A stretch of 64,000 bases of DNA. It comes from an uncultured bacterium. GTDB taxonomy: Bacteria > Vulcanimicrobiota > Xenobia > Xenobiales > Xenobiaceae. Position numbers and translations under genes: made by a program. The stretch is taken from assembly GCA_934644775.1 (NCBI GenBank), contig CAKUDB010000004.1, forward strand, positions 1 to 64,000, written 5' to 3'. Positions 32,133-41,029 of this stretch are shown here, one piece after another (the first letter of the stretch is position 1; each line of letters opens with the position of its first letter). The notes under the pieces are model-generated. The model was not told where the DNA came from. It was given only the letters and a program-made list of their open reading frames with translations, and did no database searches.

Positions 32133-32179
32133 CATATCAAGAACGGTCCTCTTTATTTTTACGGCTTATAATTTAGGGG

Positions 32180-33892
32180 TTACTTTTTGCCTTGCATAAT
32201 CTTGGCCCAAGTATCTTTTAAGGTAACTACACGGTTAAAGACTAAGTGATCTTTAGTGGTATCCTTATCGGTATAGAAATAACCGGTGCGCTCAAACTGG
32301 AACCATTTACCGGCTGGAGTTTCAGCTACGCTGCTTTCTACTCGGGCATTAGTAATAATTTCCAAAGAGTTGGGGTTAAGTTCGTCGATAAAGTTGACGT
32401 CTTCGCGGGTAGCCGGATGATCGACAGCAAAGAGGCGATCGTAAAGTCTTACTTCGCAAGGAATAGACTCGGTGGCGGAAACCCAGTGCAAAGTACCTTT
32501 AATCTTGCGGCCGTCGGCAGCATTGCCACCTTTAGACTCGGGATCGTAGGTGCAATGGACTTCGGTAATGTTGCCGTTTTCATCTTTAACTACAGATTCG
32601 CACTTAATAATGTAGGCGCGGCGCAAGCGAACTTCGCGACCAGGAGCTAAGCGGAAGAACTTAGGCACCGGCTCTTCCATAAAGTCGTCGCGCTCGATAA
32701 AGATTTCTTTAGTGAACTTAAGGTTGCGATGGCCCATCTTCGGCGGATCGTCGGGGAAGTAAGGAGCGGCAAACTCTTCTACTTGGCCTTCGGGATAGTT
32801 GTCAATGACAAGCTTCAAAGGACGAAGAACGCCCATAATGCGCGGCACTTTGGGATTGAGATCGTCGCGGACGGCTTGCTCAAATAATGAATAGCTAGTC
32901 CAAGTTTCGGCTTTGCTAATACCGATACGCTCGCAGAATAAGCGAATAGCTTCGGGAGTATAACCGCGACGGCGCATACCGGCGATGGTGGGCATACGAG
33001 GATCGTCCCAACCGTTGACCCGGTGCTCTTTAACTAATTGGAGAAGTTTACGTTTACTGACAATTACCGATTCTAAATTGAGGCGAGAAAACTCTATTTG
33101 GCGAGGACGACACTCTACGCCTACATTTTCCAACACCCAGTCGTAAAGGGGACGGTTATTTTCAAACTCTAAAGTGCACAGAGAGTGGGTAATACCCTCG
33201 ATAGAGTCGGAGAGGCAGTGGGTAAAATCGTACATAGGATAGATGCACCACTTGTCGCCGGTATGAGGGTGAGACTGATGACGAATACGATACAGAGTTG
33301 GGTCGCGCATAACAATATTGGGATGAGCCATATCGATCTTGGCGCGTAAAACTTTGGCACCGTCGGGGAACTCTCCATTTTTCATGCGGCGGAAGAGATT
33401 TAAGTTCTCTTCTATGGAACGCTCGCGGCAGGGACTGTTTTTACCAGGCTCGGTAAGGGTACCGCGGCTCAGGCGAATCTCTTCAGCGCTGGAATCATCT
33501 ACGTAAGCTTTGCCCTTCATGATTAAGCGCTCGGCATATTCGTAAAGCTGATCGAAATAGTCGGAGGCATTGTAGACTTTGTCGCCCCACTCGAAGCCGA
33601 GCCATTTTACGTCTTCTTTAATGGCGTTGATGTATTCGGTTTCTTCCTTGCCGGGGTTGGTGTCGTCCATGCGCAAGTGGCAAGTGCCGTGGTAGTCGCG
33701 GGCTAAGCCGAAGTCTAAGCAAATGGCTTTAGCGTGGCCTACGTGCAAATAACCGTTGGGCTCGGGCGGAAAACGGGTGACTACGGTAGTATGTTTGCCG
33801 CTAGCCAAATCTTCGTCGATAATATTGCGGATAAAATTAGTAGCGTGAGGAGAAGTCGATTCCACGCTTTCTGTATTGGTATCGTTACTCAT
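32180..33892 (-). CDS. glnS: Glutaminyl-tRNA synthetase
   Basis: A class I synthetase charging tRNA-Gln directly. The HIGH-type motif is PPEPNGYLHVGHAKAI near residue 45, MDDTNP follows, and the KMSKS-type motif is VIVSKRKL near 282. The C-terminal beta-barrel anticodon domains are complete. At 570 residues it is close to E. coli GlnRS. AAGGAA lies 9 nt before ATG 33892. GlnRS is of eukaryotic origin and patchy in bacteria outside the proteobacteria, so this gene was probably acquired by transfer at some time. The IS ends only 46 bp beyond its stop. Confidence 0.97.
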   Translation of the reverse strand: MSNDTNTESVESTSPHATNFIRNIIDEDLASGKHTTVVTRFPPEPNGYLHVGHAKAICLDFGLARDYHGTCHLRMDDTNPGKEETEYINAIKEDVKWLGFEWGDKVYNASDYFDQLYEYAERLIMKGKAYVDDSSAEEIRLSRGTLTEPGKNSPCRERSIEENLNLFRRMKNGEFPDGAKVLRAKIDMAHPNIVMRDPTLYRIRHQSHPHTGDKWCIYPMYDFTHCLSDSIEGITHSLCTLEFENNRPLYDWVLENVGVECRPRQIEFSRLNLESVIVSKRKLLQLVKEHRVNGWDDPRMPTIAGMRRRGYTPEAIRLFCERIGISKAETWTSYSLFEQAVRDDLNPKVPRIMGVLRPLKLVIDNYPEGQVEEFAAPYFPDDPPKMGHRNLKFTKEIFIERDDFMEEPVPKFFRLAPGREVRLRRAYIIKCESVVKDENGNITEVHCTYDPESKGGNAADGRKIKGTLHWVSATESIPCEVRLYDRLFAVDHPATREDVNFIDELNPNSLEIITNARVESSVAETPAGKWFQFERTGYFYTDKDTTKDHLVFNRVVTLKDTWAKIMQGKK

Positions 33893-34116
33893 AGTTGAAA
33901 ATTCCTTATAGGGCGGATCTCAGAAATCGCGTCCATTAGAATAGGGCCGAAGTTTTCGACCGGTTTTGATTCTAGCATTTTTTACAGGCTTAGGCTATGT
34001 TTAGGCCAGTTTACTTTGGCTAGGGGCTCTGGTGGCGGTGGGCAGGTAAACCAAGGTTGGCTCGTAAATTAAACCGATCTAGGGACTATAAGAAGAAAGC
34101 GGAGGCGAGGATATTT

Positions 34117-34467
34117 ATGTGGGAAAAGATGGGCAACTATACTATCAAAACTTATGGACGCATTAAAGAATTTTACCTTACTCCCGGAAATGTGGGCCTA
34201 AAGATCCTTTTCTCTGCTTTAGGTTGTTTGGTCGTCGGTTTTCTTCTGCCCTTAATGCTTATAATAATCGTTGTCGCCGCTTGGATCTTTTACCAAGACT
34301 TAAATAGCGGCCCCATTTCCGGAGGTAAAAATTGTCCTTTGCCTCCGCCTGAAGAGCAAGTTGAGCCGACTAAAGAGGGGCTGCCCCTTAAAGAAGCGCA
34401 ATTTCGCAGTCGATTGAGGCCCGATTTTGTTCAGTTGTTTTCAATTCCGAGCCGAAAGCGCAGCTAA
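34117..34467 (+). CDS. Small membrane protein of unknown function
   Basis: 116 residues from ATG 34117, which has GGAGGCGAGG 6 nt upstream; TTG 34057 is a weaker upstream choice. One or two hydrophobic stretches (GLKILFSALGCLVVGFLLPL, MLIIIVVAAWIFY) are followed by a Pro-rich, charged cytoplasmic-type tail. No family recognised. It lies 25 bp upstream of dnaX and may be co-transcribed with it. Confidence 0.6.
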   Translation: MWEKMGNYTIKTYGRIKEFYLTPGNVGLKILFSALGCLVVGFLLPLMLIIIVVAAWIFYQDLNSGPISGGKNCPLPPPEEQVEPTKEGLPLKEAQFRSRLRPDFVQLFSIPSRKRS

Positions 34468-34492
34468 ATTCTAGGAGCTTTTTTCAGTCACT

Positions 34493-36415
34493 ATGGCCAG
34501 TATTTCCCTTTTTCAAAAATACCGCTCTCAAAAGTTTGAAGATTTAATCGGCCAAGAAGTAGTAGTCAAAACTTTAAAAAATAGTTTGGCTTCCGGTCAT
34601 ATGGCCAATGTTTACCTTTTTTGCGGTCCGCGTGGTACCGGCAAGACGAGTACAGCCCGAATTTTAGCTAAAGCCTTAAACTGTGAGGGTACGGCCGACG
34701 AGCTCCACTTAGGGCCGACGGCTGAGCCTTGTTGTCAGTGCTCGGCTTGTAGATCTATAGCCGAAGGTTCTTGCTTGGATGTCTTGGAAATCGACGCCGC
34801 CTCCAATACTCAAGTAGATAAAATTAGAGAGTTTATCGTCGATAAAGTCCAATTCGCTCCCGCCCAGGTGCGCTATAAAGTTTATATTATCGATGAAGTT
34901 CACAAACTATCCGACTCTTCTTTCAATGCTCTTTTAAAAACTTTGGAAGAGCCGCCCCAACACGTGGTCTTTATTTTAGCTACTACCGATCCAGAAAAGA
35001 TTCCAGCTACGATAATTTCTCGTTGCCAGCGTTATAATTTCCAGCGCTTTACTTTGCAACAAACTGTCGACCATATAAAAAGTATCGCTATTAAAGAGAA
35101 AGTACCTATTGACGATCTGGCCGCCGAACTTATAGCCCGCTCTTCCGAAGGCTCTATGCGTGACGCTTTAGTTACTTTGGAGCAAGCTATCTTCTTTTGC
35201 TCTGGCCAAGGTGGCGATAAGCCAATAAGTGGAGAAGAGGTGCGCGGCCTTTTAGGCTTAGCTGGAGCTGAAGCTATTCAAGATCTAGTATCTGGTTTTA
35301 TCGCCCAAGATGCTGGCCAAGTGTTGGGCCTCTTGGATAGTTTAATAAATAAAGGGCGCAACTTAAACAAATTGGCGGCCGAGCTTTTAGAATATTTGCG
35401 CCAAATGATGTTAGTTTGCGTTAAAGCTGCTGATCAAGAAGGCTTAGGCGTCACCGACAATTATTTCCAAGAATTGGTTAAGCGCAGCCAATTAGTAAAA
35501 TTAGGGACGATCTTAAACTGGATTGGCACTATTAGTGAATTGCAACGCCGCCTCCCTAGCAGCCAAAATGTGCGCTTGGCTTGGGAAACCGTACTGATTC
35601 AACTGACTGCACCGCTAGCTGGAACTGATGAAAGTAGCCTTTTAGCTAGAATCGAAGCTCTGGAAGCAGAAGTTTCCGCTTTGAAAGTGCTTAAGAATAT
35701 TGGGGCGAATCGGCCAAGCGTCGCACCAGTAAAAGCTTCCCCTAGTAGTCCCTTGCCCCAAGCTTCGGCGCTCGAGGTAAGTATGGATAATCCTAAGCCT
35801 AGCTCAGCTTCGAAGGCTAGTTGGGTTGCAGCTTCGCCCCCTAATCTCGAGTCGACTCCTTCTAAAGTGGCTTCCGATTCTAGCCCAATTGACGATTTAG
35901 GCTGGGGAACGACAACTTCGGCAGCTGCTTCCGTTGCGTCGCCATCTCCGCCATCTTCCCAAGTTGCTCCAACTAAAACTAAAAAGGCGGTGGCTAGCTC
36001 AACTTCAGCCCCTCCTAAAAATGGTGAAGCTAAAAGTAAAGGGGGTAGCGCCGGCCAATTTTGGCAAAAATTGCTAGGCTATTTAGAAGAGAAGAAGCCT
36101 GCGATCTTTGCTTTGGTTCGGGCCACTAAGTGTCTTTCGGCTCGTCAAGGTGTGATCGTTATTAAATTTGAAAGTGATCGCCAGAACGATTACGAGGCCG
36201 CTTCTCTAAAGAAGGCAGAGATAGAAGCGGCTTTGACTGAAGCTATGCAGCGTCCTATTTGGTTAGATTTACGCCTCAGTAAAGTTGCCGCTATTAGCGC
36301 GCAAGATGAATATATGCACACTGTGAATTTGCTACTTAACAGTTTTGCTGGCCAAACTATGAGTAAATATGCTAACGGCAGCCTGTCTGATCCCACCAAG
36401 CCAGCGGAGGTATAA
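34493..36415 (+). CDS. dnaX: DNA polymerase III subunit gamma/tau
   Basis: The clamp-loader ATPase. Walker A GPRGTGKTSTARILAKAL lies near residue 43, and a zinc module near 75-85 has CCQCSAC. Walker B is IIDEVHKL near 130 and sensor 1 is ILATTDPEKIP. Domain III ends near 365, followed by a Ser/Pro/Ala-rich linker and a tau-like C-terminal domain (about 520-600). At 640 residues it is full-length tau. I see no obvious slippery AAAAAAG site for a gamma product, though I cannot scan this rigorously. It heads a dnaX-UPF0270-phosphodiesterase-ybaB-recR cluster, close to the conserved dnaX-ybaB-recR order. Confidence 0.96.
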   Translation: MASISLFQKYRSQKFEDLIGQEVVVKTLKNSLASGHMANVYLFCGPRGTGKTSTARILAKALNCEGTADELHLGPTAEPCCQCSACRSIAEGSCLDVLEIDAASNTQVDKIREFIVDKVQFAPAQVRYKVYIIDEVHKLSDSSFNALLKTLEEPPQHVVFILATTDPEKIPATIISRCQRYNFQRFTLQQTVDHIKSIAIKEKVPIDDLAAELIARSSEGSMRDALVTLEQAIFFCSGQGGDKPISGEEVRGLLGLAGAEAIQDLVSGFIAQDAGQVLGLLDSLINKGRNLNKLAAELLEYLRQMMLVCVKAADQEGLGVTDNYFQELVKRSQLVKLGTILNWIGTISELQRRLPSSQNVRLAWETVLIQLTAPLAGTDESSLLARIEALEAEVSALKVLKNIGANRPSVAPVKASPSSPLPQASALEVSMDNPKPSSASKASWVAASPPNLESTPSKVASDSSPIDDLGWGTTTSAAASVASPSPPSSQVAPTKTKKAVASSTSAPPKNGEAKSKGGSAGQFWQKLLGYLEEKKPAIFALVRATKCLSARQGVIVIKFESDRQNDYEAASLKKAEIEAALTEAMQRPIWLDLRLSKVAAISAQDEYMHTVNLLLNSFAGQTMSKYANGSLSDPTKPAEV

Positions 36416-36421
36416 AAGGCT

Positions 36422-36655
36422 ATGGATGAAGAGATTGATGCTCGTTTAATAGAGGTTCCTTACGAGCGTTTAAGTGGCCAAGCTTTGCAAGGCGTTTTGG
36501 AAGAGTACGCTACTCGCGGAGGCTACGAATGTTCTATGCCTTTACAAAAGAGAGTAGCTATTCTTAAAAAGAAATTAGCCGAGCACCAGTTAGCCATAAT
36601 GTTCGATCCTGTAGAAGAAGAGATCAATATCGTAAAAAAAGAGCAAATTAAGTAA
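36422..36655 (+). CDS. UPF0270/YheU-like small protein
   Basis: 77 residues. The pattern VPYERLSGQALQGVLEEYATRGG, then KRVAILKKKLAEHQLAIMFD and EEEINIVKKEQ, parallels YheU proteins (DLSPETLENLIESFVLREG; VADVKRQL; VNIM). No function is established for the family. It sits 6 bp after dnaX and its stop overlaps the start of the next gene by one base, so it is in the same operon. Confidence 0.6.
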   Translation: MDEEIDARLIEVPYERLSGQALQGVLEEYATRGGYECSMPLQKRVAILKKKLAEHQLAIMFDPVEEEINIVKKEQIK

Positions 36656-37110
36656 TGAAAAAGGTGGCTTTAATTTCTGATATTCACGGTCGACTCGATC
36701 CCCACGTTTTGGATTATTTGGCCGATTGTGACTATATTATTTGTGCTGGAGATACTGAAGATCCGCTAATTTTGGAAGAGCTGGCTACTATTGCTCCTCT
36801 GACAGCTGTGCGTGGCAATTGTGATTGGCGTCCTTGGGCGGATAGTTGGCCTAAAGATGCTGTGCTCCAGGTAGAAGACGTCCATATCTATGTAATCCAC
36901 AATTTGGATAATCTTTCTTTTACTCCCGATCCTGGAAAGATCGATGTGGTAGTTTACGGCCATACCCACCGCTATAAGCAATATTATGAAAATGGTGTGC
37001 TCTATATCAACCCAGGCAGTGTCTCTGAGCCACGCGGCGGTCAGTATCCCCATATGTATATTTTGGAGATTGAGGGTAAAAAGATCTATACGAAAAATAT
37101 CGATATTTAG
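36655..37110 (+). CDS. YfcE/MJ0936-type metallophosphodiesterase
   Basis: Calcineurin-like fold with two-metal ligands: SDIHG (residues 8-12), CAGDTED, RGNCDW, VIHN and YGHTHRYK. 151 residues, single domain, cytosolic. Relatives hydrolyse phosphodiesters in vitro and the cellular substrate is generally unknown. ATG overlaps the preceding stop by one base. The frame ends before the ybaB leader. Confidence 0.88.
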   Translation: MKKVALISDIHGRLDPHVLDYLADCDYIICAGDTEDPLILEELATIAPLTAVRGNCDWRPWADSWPKDAVLQVEDVHIYVIHNLDNLSFTPDPGKIDVVVYGHTHRYKQYYENGVLYINPGSVSEPRGGQYPHMYILEIEGKKIYTKNIDI

Positions 37111-37217
37111 CCTTTAACCTAGCTGGGGCAGGCTTAGGGGCTTGGAAAGCGAACCTCAGGCCTAGTTTTTGGCTTCGTTTAAAGCTAGTCCATTTTAGAA
37201 GGAGAAAAAAAGAAAAA

Positions 37218-37526
37218 ATGCAGAGACAAATTATGAAACAAATGCAGAAGATGCAAAACGATTTAGCCTCCGCTCAAAAAGAACTGGAAAATGCCACCGT
37301 AGAAGGGGTAGCTGGCGGCGGAGCGGTCAAAGTGGTTGTCACCGGAGCCCAGGTTGTAAAATCTATCAGCATTTCTAAAGATGCAGTCGATCCCGACGAT
37401 ATGGGAGTTTTAGAAGACTTAGTTTTGGTTGCTATAAATGACGGCTTAGAGAAATCACGCGAGCTTTCTTCTAATCGTATGGGGCGTGTAGCGGCCGGCT
37501 TAAATTTACCTCCAGGGTTATTCTAG
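37218..37526 (+). CDS. ybaB: YbaB/EbfC nucleoid-associated protein
   Basis: A small DNA-binding dimer: N-terminal helix KQMQKMQNDLASAQKELENATVEG, then the conserved VKVVVTGAQVVKSISIS and a C-terminal LVLVAINDGLEKSREL helix. 102 residues. AGAAGGAG stands upstream. It directly precedes recR, the classic gene pair. Confidence 0.94.
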   Translation: MQRQIMKQMQKMQNDLASAQKELENATVEGVAGGGAVKVVVTGAQVVKSISISKDAVDPDDMGVLEDLVLVAINDGLEKSRELSSNRMGRVAAGLNLPPGLF

Positions 37527-37533
37527 TTAAAAA

Positions 37534-38133
37534 ATGGCTAAATATCCTCAGTCTTTAGAGCGCCTTTTAGAGCAATTGCAACAATTGCCTACAGTGGGGC
37601 CCAAGACGGCTTCACGTTTGGCTTTTTATTTATTGGGCGCTTCTAAAGAGCGTGTAGCCTCTTTAGCTAAAGCTATGGTGGAAGTTAAAGAGCGTCTAAG
37701 AGCTTGCACCAAGTGTGGCAATATCGCCGAAGGCGATTGGTGCGAAATTTGTCGGGACAGACGGCGGGACGAGACTACTATTTGCGTAGTGGCTAATACT
37801 CGCGACCTTATGGCTATAGAAAATTCCGGTGAATATGCTGGCCTTTATCATGTGTTGGGCGGCCTAATATCCCCTCTAGATGGTATAGGCCCCGAGCAAT
37901 TGAATATAGCTTCCTTACAAGAGCGCTTGGCCAAAGAGCCGGTAAAAGAAGTTATTTTAGCTACCAATCCCACTGTTCCAGGAGAAGCTACCGCCCTGTA
38001 TCTTAAGAGCATCTTGGGGAGAGTCCCAGTGAAGATCACTCGGTTAGCTTATGGTCTTCCTATGGGGGCCGACTTAGAATACGCCGATCCTCTCACTCTG
38101 TCGAGAGCTTTGGGAAATAGACAATTAGTCTAA
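37534..38133 (+). CDS. recR: Recombination mediator RecR
   Basis: Acts with RecF/RecO to load RecA at gaps. The helix-hairpin-helix region (LPTVGPKTASRLAFYLL), the zinc finger CTKCGNIAEGDWCEIC near residues 55-70, the Toprim motif (TICVVANTRDLMAIENSGEY) and the Walker-like end GLPMGADLEYADPLTL are all present. 199 residues is standard. Last gene of the dnaX cluster, ended by the hairpin at 38136-38184. Confidence 0.97.
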   Translation: MAKYPQSLERLLEQLQQLPTVGPKTASRLAFYLLGASKERVASLAKAMVEVKERLRACTKCGNIAEGDWCEICRDRRRDETTICVVANTRDLMAIENSGEYAGLYHVLGGLISPLDGIGPEQLNIASLQERLAKEPVKEVILATNPTVPGEATALYLKSILGRVPVKITRLAYGLPMGADLEYADPLTLSRALGNRQLV

Positions 38134-38135
38134 AA

Positions 38136-38184
38136 AAAATCCCTCTTCCTGAACTTCGTAAGAAGCTGGAGGGGGATTTTTTTT
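38136..38184. terminator. Terminator between recR and the convergent barrel gene
   Basis: AATCCCTCTTCC pairs with GGAGGGGGATT with A and T runs on the outer sides, so it can serve both strands. Confidence 0.85.
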
Positions 38185-38202
38185 GTTTGAGTTTAGAATA
38201 AA

Positions 38203-38979
38203 CTAGAACTCGGCCGTAGCGCCAATTTGGATGCCATCATATTTGAGCTTCACGTTACTGGCACTATGCTGCTCGAAATGGTAGCCAATCTTAGCTTGGA
38301 TAGGGCTATCTTTGAAGTTAGTTCTCAAGCCTAAATCACATTCCCAAACGTTGAGTTTGCCGTCGGGGTTGCCGTCTAAACCTACATTTTTAGTAATCAT
38401 GCAAGGATAGTATACGGCCTGGCCATAGAGACCTACCGGATTCCAATTGACTTCAGCGCCTAAACCAAAACCAAAACCGGACGAGTTTTCTATGTTTGCT
38501 TTTCCGGTAAGGCCAGAGCCATTGGGCCACTTGGAAGTCAAGCTGGTATTTTTGTAGCCTACATAGCCATAGAAAGGAGACATAGCCGGAGCTTTGTCCA
38601 TAGTGCGGCTGCTTTCAGCCAGAGAAGTGAAGTTAAAAGGAATTTTGGCATAGACTTTGAGGTCGTTAAACTCGGGGTCGGAGCAATCCATAGTGATAGG
38701 CTCGTCATACTCGTTGACGCCAACTATGTCTAATTTGCTCCCGCCGCCTCTGGTGAAGCTGCCACCGAACATAATGCCCTGAAAGATCCTGCCCTCGCCA
38801 CTAAAAGTAATGGCAGTTAGATTAGAATGGACTACACCCGAGGGTTTAGACGTAGAAATACGCAGAGGGCTGTAAGTAAGCTCAAAGCGCATATCGTGGT
38901 CTGGACCGGTTTGGGCTGCCGCAGGAAGTGCTGAAAAAAACGCAACACCTAGGGCCAAAACTGGTATAAGTTTTTTCAC
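38203..38979 (-). CDS. Outer-membrane beta-barrel-like protein
   Basis: 258 residues from GTG 38979 (GGAG upstream), giving the signal peptide KKLIPVLALGVAFFSALPAAA. Longer starts up to 39039 would spoil the signal. The mature part alternates polar and hydrophobic residues with Gly/aromatic-rich strands (GFGFGLGAEVNWNPVGLYGQ) and ends in a strand with terminal Phe (GIQIGATAEF), the recognition signature for barrel assembly. The ligand or role is unknown. It is one of the best signs that this is a diderm. Confidence 0.75.
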   Translation of the reverse strand: MKKLIPVLALGVAFFSALPAAAQTGPDHDMRFELTYSPLRISTSKPSGVVHSNLTAITFSGEGRIFQGIMFGGSFTRGGGSKLDIVGVNEYDEPITMDCSDPEFNDLKVYAKIPFNFTSLAESSRTMDKAPAMSPFYGYVGYKNTSLTSKWPNGSGLTGKANIENSSGFGFGLGAEVNWNPVGLYGQAVYYPCMITKNVGLDGNPDGKLNVWECDLGLRTNFKDSPIQAKIGYHFEQHSASNVKLKYDGIQIGATAEF

Positions 38980-39125
38980 AGAGCCAGACTCCTTCACGAG
39001 ATAATAGAAAAAAAAACTGCGAAGAGCCCTACACTTCAATGAGGCCCTCCTATTTCCTTTGCAGGCAGGAGTTCTCCCCTTAATGGCTAGGCCCTTTGCA
39101 GTTTGCTCAATCTATAGAAAAATAA

Positions 39126-40034
39126 TTAGTGATCGTTTACTTTGGTAGCCGGAGCTGTCTTCTTTTCGCGGGCCAATTTCATTTTGTAGTCTACATAAGT
39201 GCTTTCCGGGCGCACTTTTTTGGCTGTTTCGTAAGTAGCTAAAGCTTCTTCGAAGCGTCCTTCTTTTAAGTAAATATCACCACAAAGAGTTAAGGCGTCG
39301 AAACCTTGAGTGTAGCCCTGAGGATCGAGTTGAGCACTGCGCTTCAAGTAAGGGATAGCCTCTTCGTATTGGCCCATGTCATAAAGGGCTGAGCCCATAA
39401 AATATTGGCCGTCGGGATAGGAGGGCAACTCTTCGACTATGCGCTGATAAATATCTTTCGCTTCGGCTGGTTTCTTTTCGTCTACTAAGAGGATATTGCC
39501 TAAGCGATCCATAGCCATAATATCATGAGGGTTTAAACGCAAAGCTCTGACAAAAAAGCCTTTGGCTCTGGGCATCATGCGTTTTTGGAAATATACTAGC
39601 CCCATACCGGCGTAGGCCATAGAGTTTTCCGGATCATTTTCTACCGCCGACTTAAATTCAGTCAGGGCTTCATCTAAAACGTTGGGAACGAGTTTGCCCC
39701 TTAAGAAGTAAGCCATACCGAGTTTACTTAAAGACTCACCGTTTTCACCGGCAGCGGCCGCTTCAGTTTCGATCTGGCTGACAATCCCATCGACGTCTTT
39801 TTTGCGATAATAAGCGTCCAGAATATAAGCTAAGGCTAAAGTATTTTGGGGATCTTTAGCCAGAATCTCTTCGAATTGCTTAATAGAATCGTCCCATTGG
39901 CCGGCATAAAAAGTTTGTAAGGCTTGGGCCATTTCTTCTTGTCCAGCATTTTCGTCGGCATAAGCTGCGCTTTGCCAGCTCCAAGCTAAACCGCAGGCCA
40001 CTATCAAAGTGAAAATAACTCTGTAAAGGTTCAC
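39126..40034 (-). CDS. Exported TPR-repeat protein
   Basis: 302 residues with a Sec signal (VIFTLIVACGLAWSWQSAAYA) followed by about seven tetratricopeptide repeats. Examples are DDSIKQFEEILAKDPQN, TEFKSAVENDPENSMAY, RAKGFFVRALRLNPHDI and EEAIPYLKRSAQLDPQG. Probably periplasmic, a scaffold for protein partners. Neighbours on the same strand (barrel protein, lytic transglycosylase) suggest an envelope role. Confidence 0.82.
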   Translation of the reverse strand: MNLYRVIFTLIVACGLAWSWQSAAYADENAGQEEMAQALQTFYAGQWDDSIKQFEEILAKDPQNTLALAYILDAYYRKKDVDGIVSQIETEAAAAGENGESLSKLGMAYFLRGKLVPNVLDEALTEFKSAVENDPENSMAYAGMGLVYFQKRMMPRAKGFFVRALRLNPHDIMAMDRLGNILLVDEKKPAEAKDIYQRIVEELPSYPDGQYFMGSALYDMGQYEEAIPYLKRSAQLDPQGYTQGFDALTLCGDIYLKEGRFEEALATYETAKKVRPESTYVDYKMKLAREKKTAPATKVNDH

Positions 40035-40101
40035 GTTAAACTCCCTTATTTATCGTATATATCAACTAAAATTTATACTGACGTGTTACTTGTGAGGGCT
40101 T

Positions 40102-40142
40102 TAAAAATTGCCTAGTGTAAGGGTTTGTCCTTCCTTATACTG
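40102..40142 (-). terminator. Terminator after the lytic transglycosylase gene
   Basis: On the minus strand AGTATAAGG pairs with CCCTTACACT, followed by AGGCAATTTTT. Confidence 0.6.
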
Positions 40143-40263
40143 AAAAAGTGTTGCCTTTTCGAGCCCTTTGGTGCCGCCTCTTTCTCCTTGGGCCGATAAT
40201 TACTTAATACTTAAAGTTGGTATCTGTTTCTTAAGAGGTTCAAAATTAACCATATCTTTAATT

Positions 40264-40881
40264 TTAATCGCGACCGCAGAGGCGTCGATATTCCCTTGTC
40301 ACGTTGTAAACATAATTTTGGGTCTCTCGGTAGGGCGGTATTCCCTTATATTTAGAAACTGCTCCTGGGCCAGCATTGTAGGCGGCCAAAGTTAAAGAGA
40401 TGGCTTCGGGAAAATAGGATAGATCTACAGTATTGCGACAACCGTAACTTAACAAGTGGCTCTTAAGAAGGTAGCAAGCTCCGCGTATATTGAGGTTGAT
40501 ATTGTAAGGATCGTTAGTTTTTACCGATTTGGCCGTATCGGGCATAAGTTGTCCTAAACCTATAGCCCCAGCTGGAGAGACAGCTTTAGGGTTGAAGCCC
40601 GATTCGCAAGCAATAACTGCTGTGACGAAGCGAGGATCGAGCGAATATTCATAGGCATAATGGAGAATGGCTAAAACGATAGTTTTGGTATCACGATCGC
40701 TAAGGTTGCCGTTGTAATAGCGCACAGCTTGGTAATAAGAATTTAAGTAAGCTTTCGACTTATAGGGCTCTTGCAAAAGCTGCTCCTGAGCGCTTGCTTT
40801 TAGGGGACAACCTAAGCTTACCAGTAGCCAGGCAACACTTAAGCATAAATAAGCGATCTTTTTCTTATTGACGCAGAACAC
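40264..40881 (-). CDS. Soluble lytic murein transglycosylase (SLT domain)
   Basis: Cleaves peptidoglycan to 1,6-anhydromuramyl products. The signal segment (IAYLCLSVAWLLVSLGCPLKASA) may be a lipoprotein-type signal because of the Cys in LGC. The SLT domain shows the catalytic Glu in VIACESGFNPKAVSPAGAIGLGQLMP, then AYNAGPGAVSKYKGIPPYRETQNYVYNV. 205 residues, a compact single-domain form. Confidence 0.9.
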   Translation of the reverse strand: MFCVNKKKIAYLCLSVAWLLVSLGCPLKASAQEQLLQEPYKSKAYLNSYYQAVRYYNGNLSDRDTKTIVLAILHYAYEYSLDPRFVTAVIACESGFNPKAVSPAGAIGLGQLMPDTAKSVKTNDPYNINLNIRGACYLLKSHLLSYGCRNTVDLSYFPEAISLTLAAYNAGPGAVSKYKGIPPYRETQNYVYNVTREYRRLCGRD

Positions 40882-40965
40882 TGGAGATTAAGTTCTTCCT
40901 TTTTAATATGGCCCCTTAGACCTCGAGCCTATCGGTTTAGGGAAAATAGAAGGAGGATATAAGTA

Positions 40966-41008
40966 CCAAAAAAATATCCAAGGCCACTTCAAGTGGGCCT
41001 TGGATAGT
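40966..41008 (-). terminator. Terminator after the ABC importer operon
   Basis: On the minus strand TATCCAAGGCCCACTTGAAG and GTGGCCTTGGATA form an 11-bp-plus stem, followed by seven T residues. Confidence 0.9.
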
Positions 41009-41029
41009 AGCTATTAGCTATTGTAACAA

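Larger units (their letters stand above)
30667..32134 (-). mobile_element. IS3-family insertion sequence (IS150-like group)
   Basis: About 1.47 kb and AT-richer than the neighbourhood. The ends are imperfect inverted repeats: TGTACCCAGAATCCTGGACA at the left and, on the other strand, TGTACCCTCTTTACTGGACC at the right. It is flanked by ATAT on both sides if the element is taken from 30668 to 32133. It carries orfA and orfB on the minus strand with frameshift organisation. orfA has an in-frame stop, so this copy may be unable to move on its own. Confidence 0.85.
30624..32171 (+). pseudogene. Short ORF split by an IS3-family insertion
   Basis: ATG 30624 has GGAG 8 nt upstream and reads MAIKKDRPLFVEDD up to the insertion. 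Removing the element and one copy of the 4-bp duplication ATAT (30664-30667 and 32134-32137) restores an open frame of 25 codons ending NGPLYFYGL, with TAA at 32169-32171. The joined DNA contains an imperfect direct repeat (GACCGTCCTCTTTTT and AACGGTCCTCTTTATTTTT). The product is unknown; it could be a small protein or a leader peptide. Confidence 0.55.
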
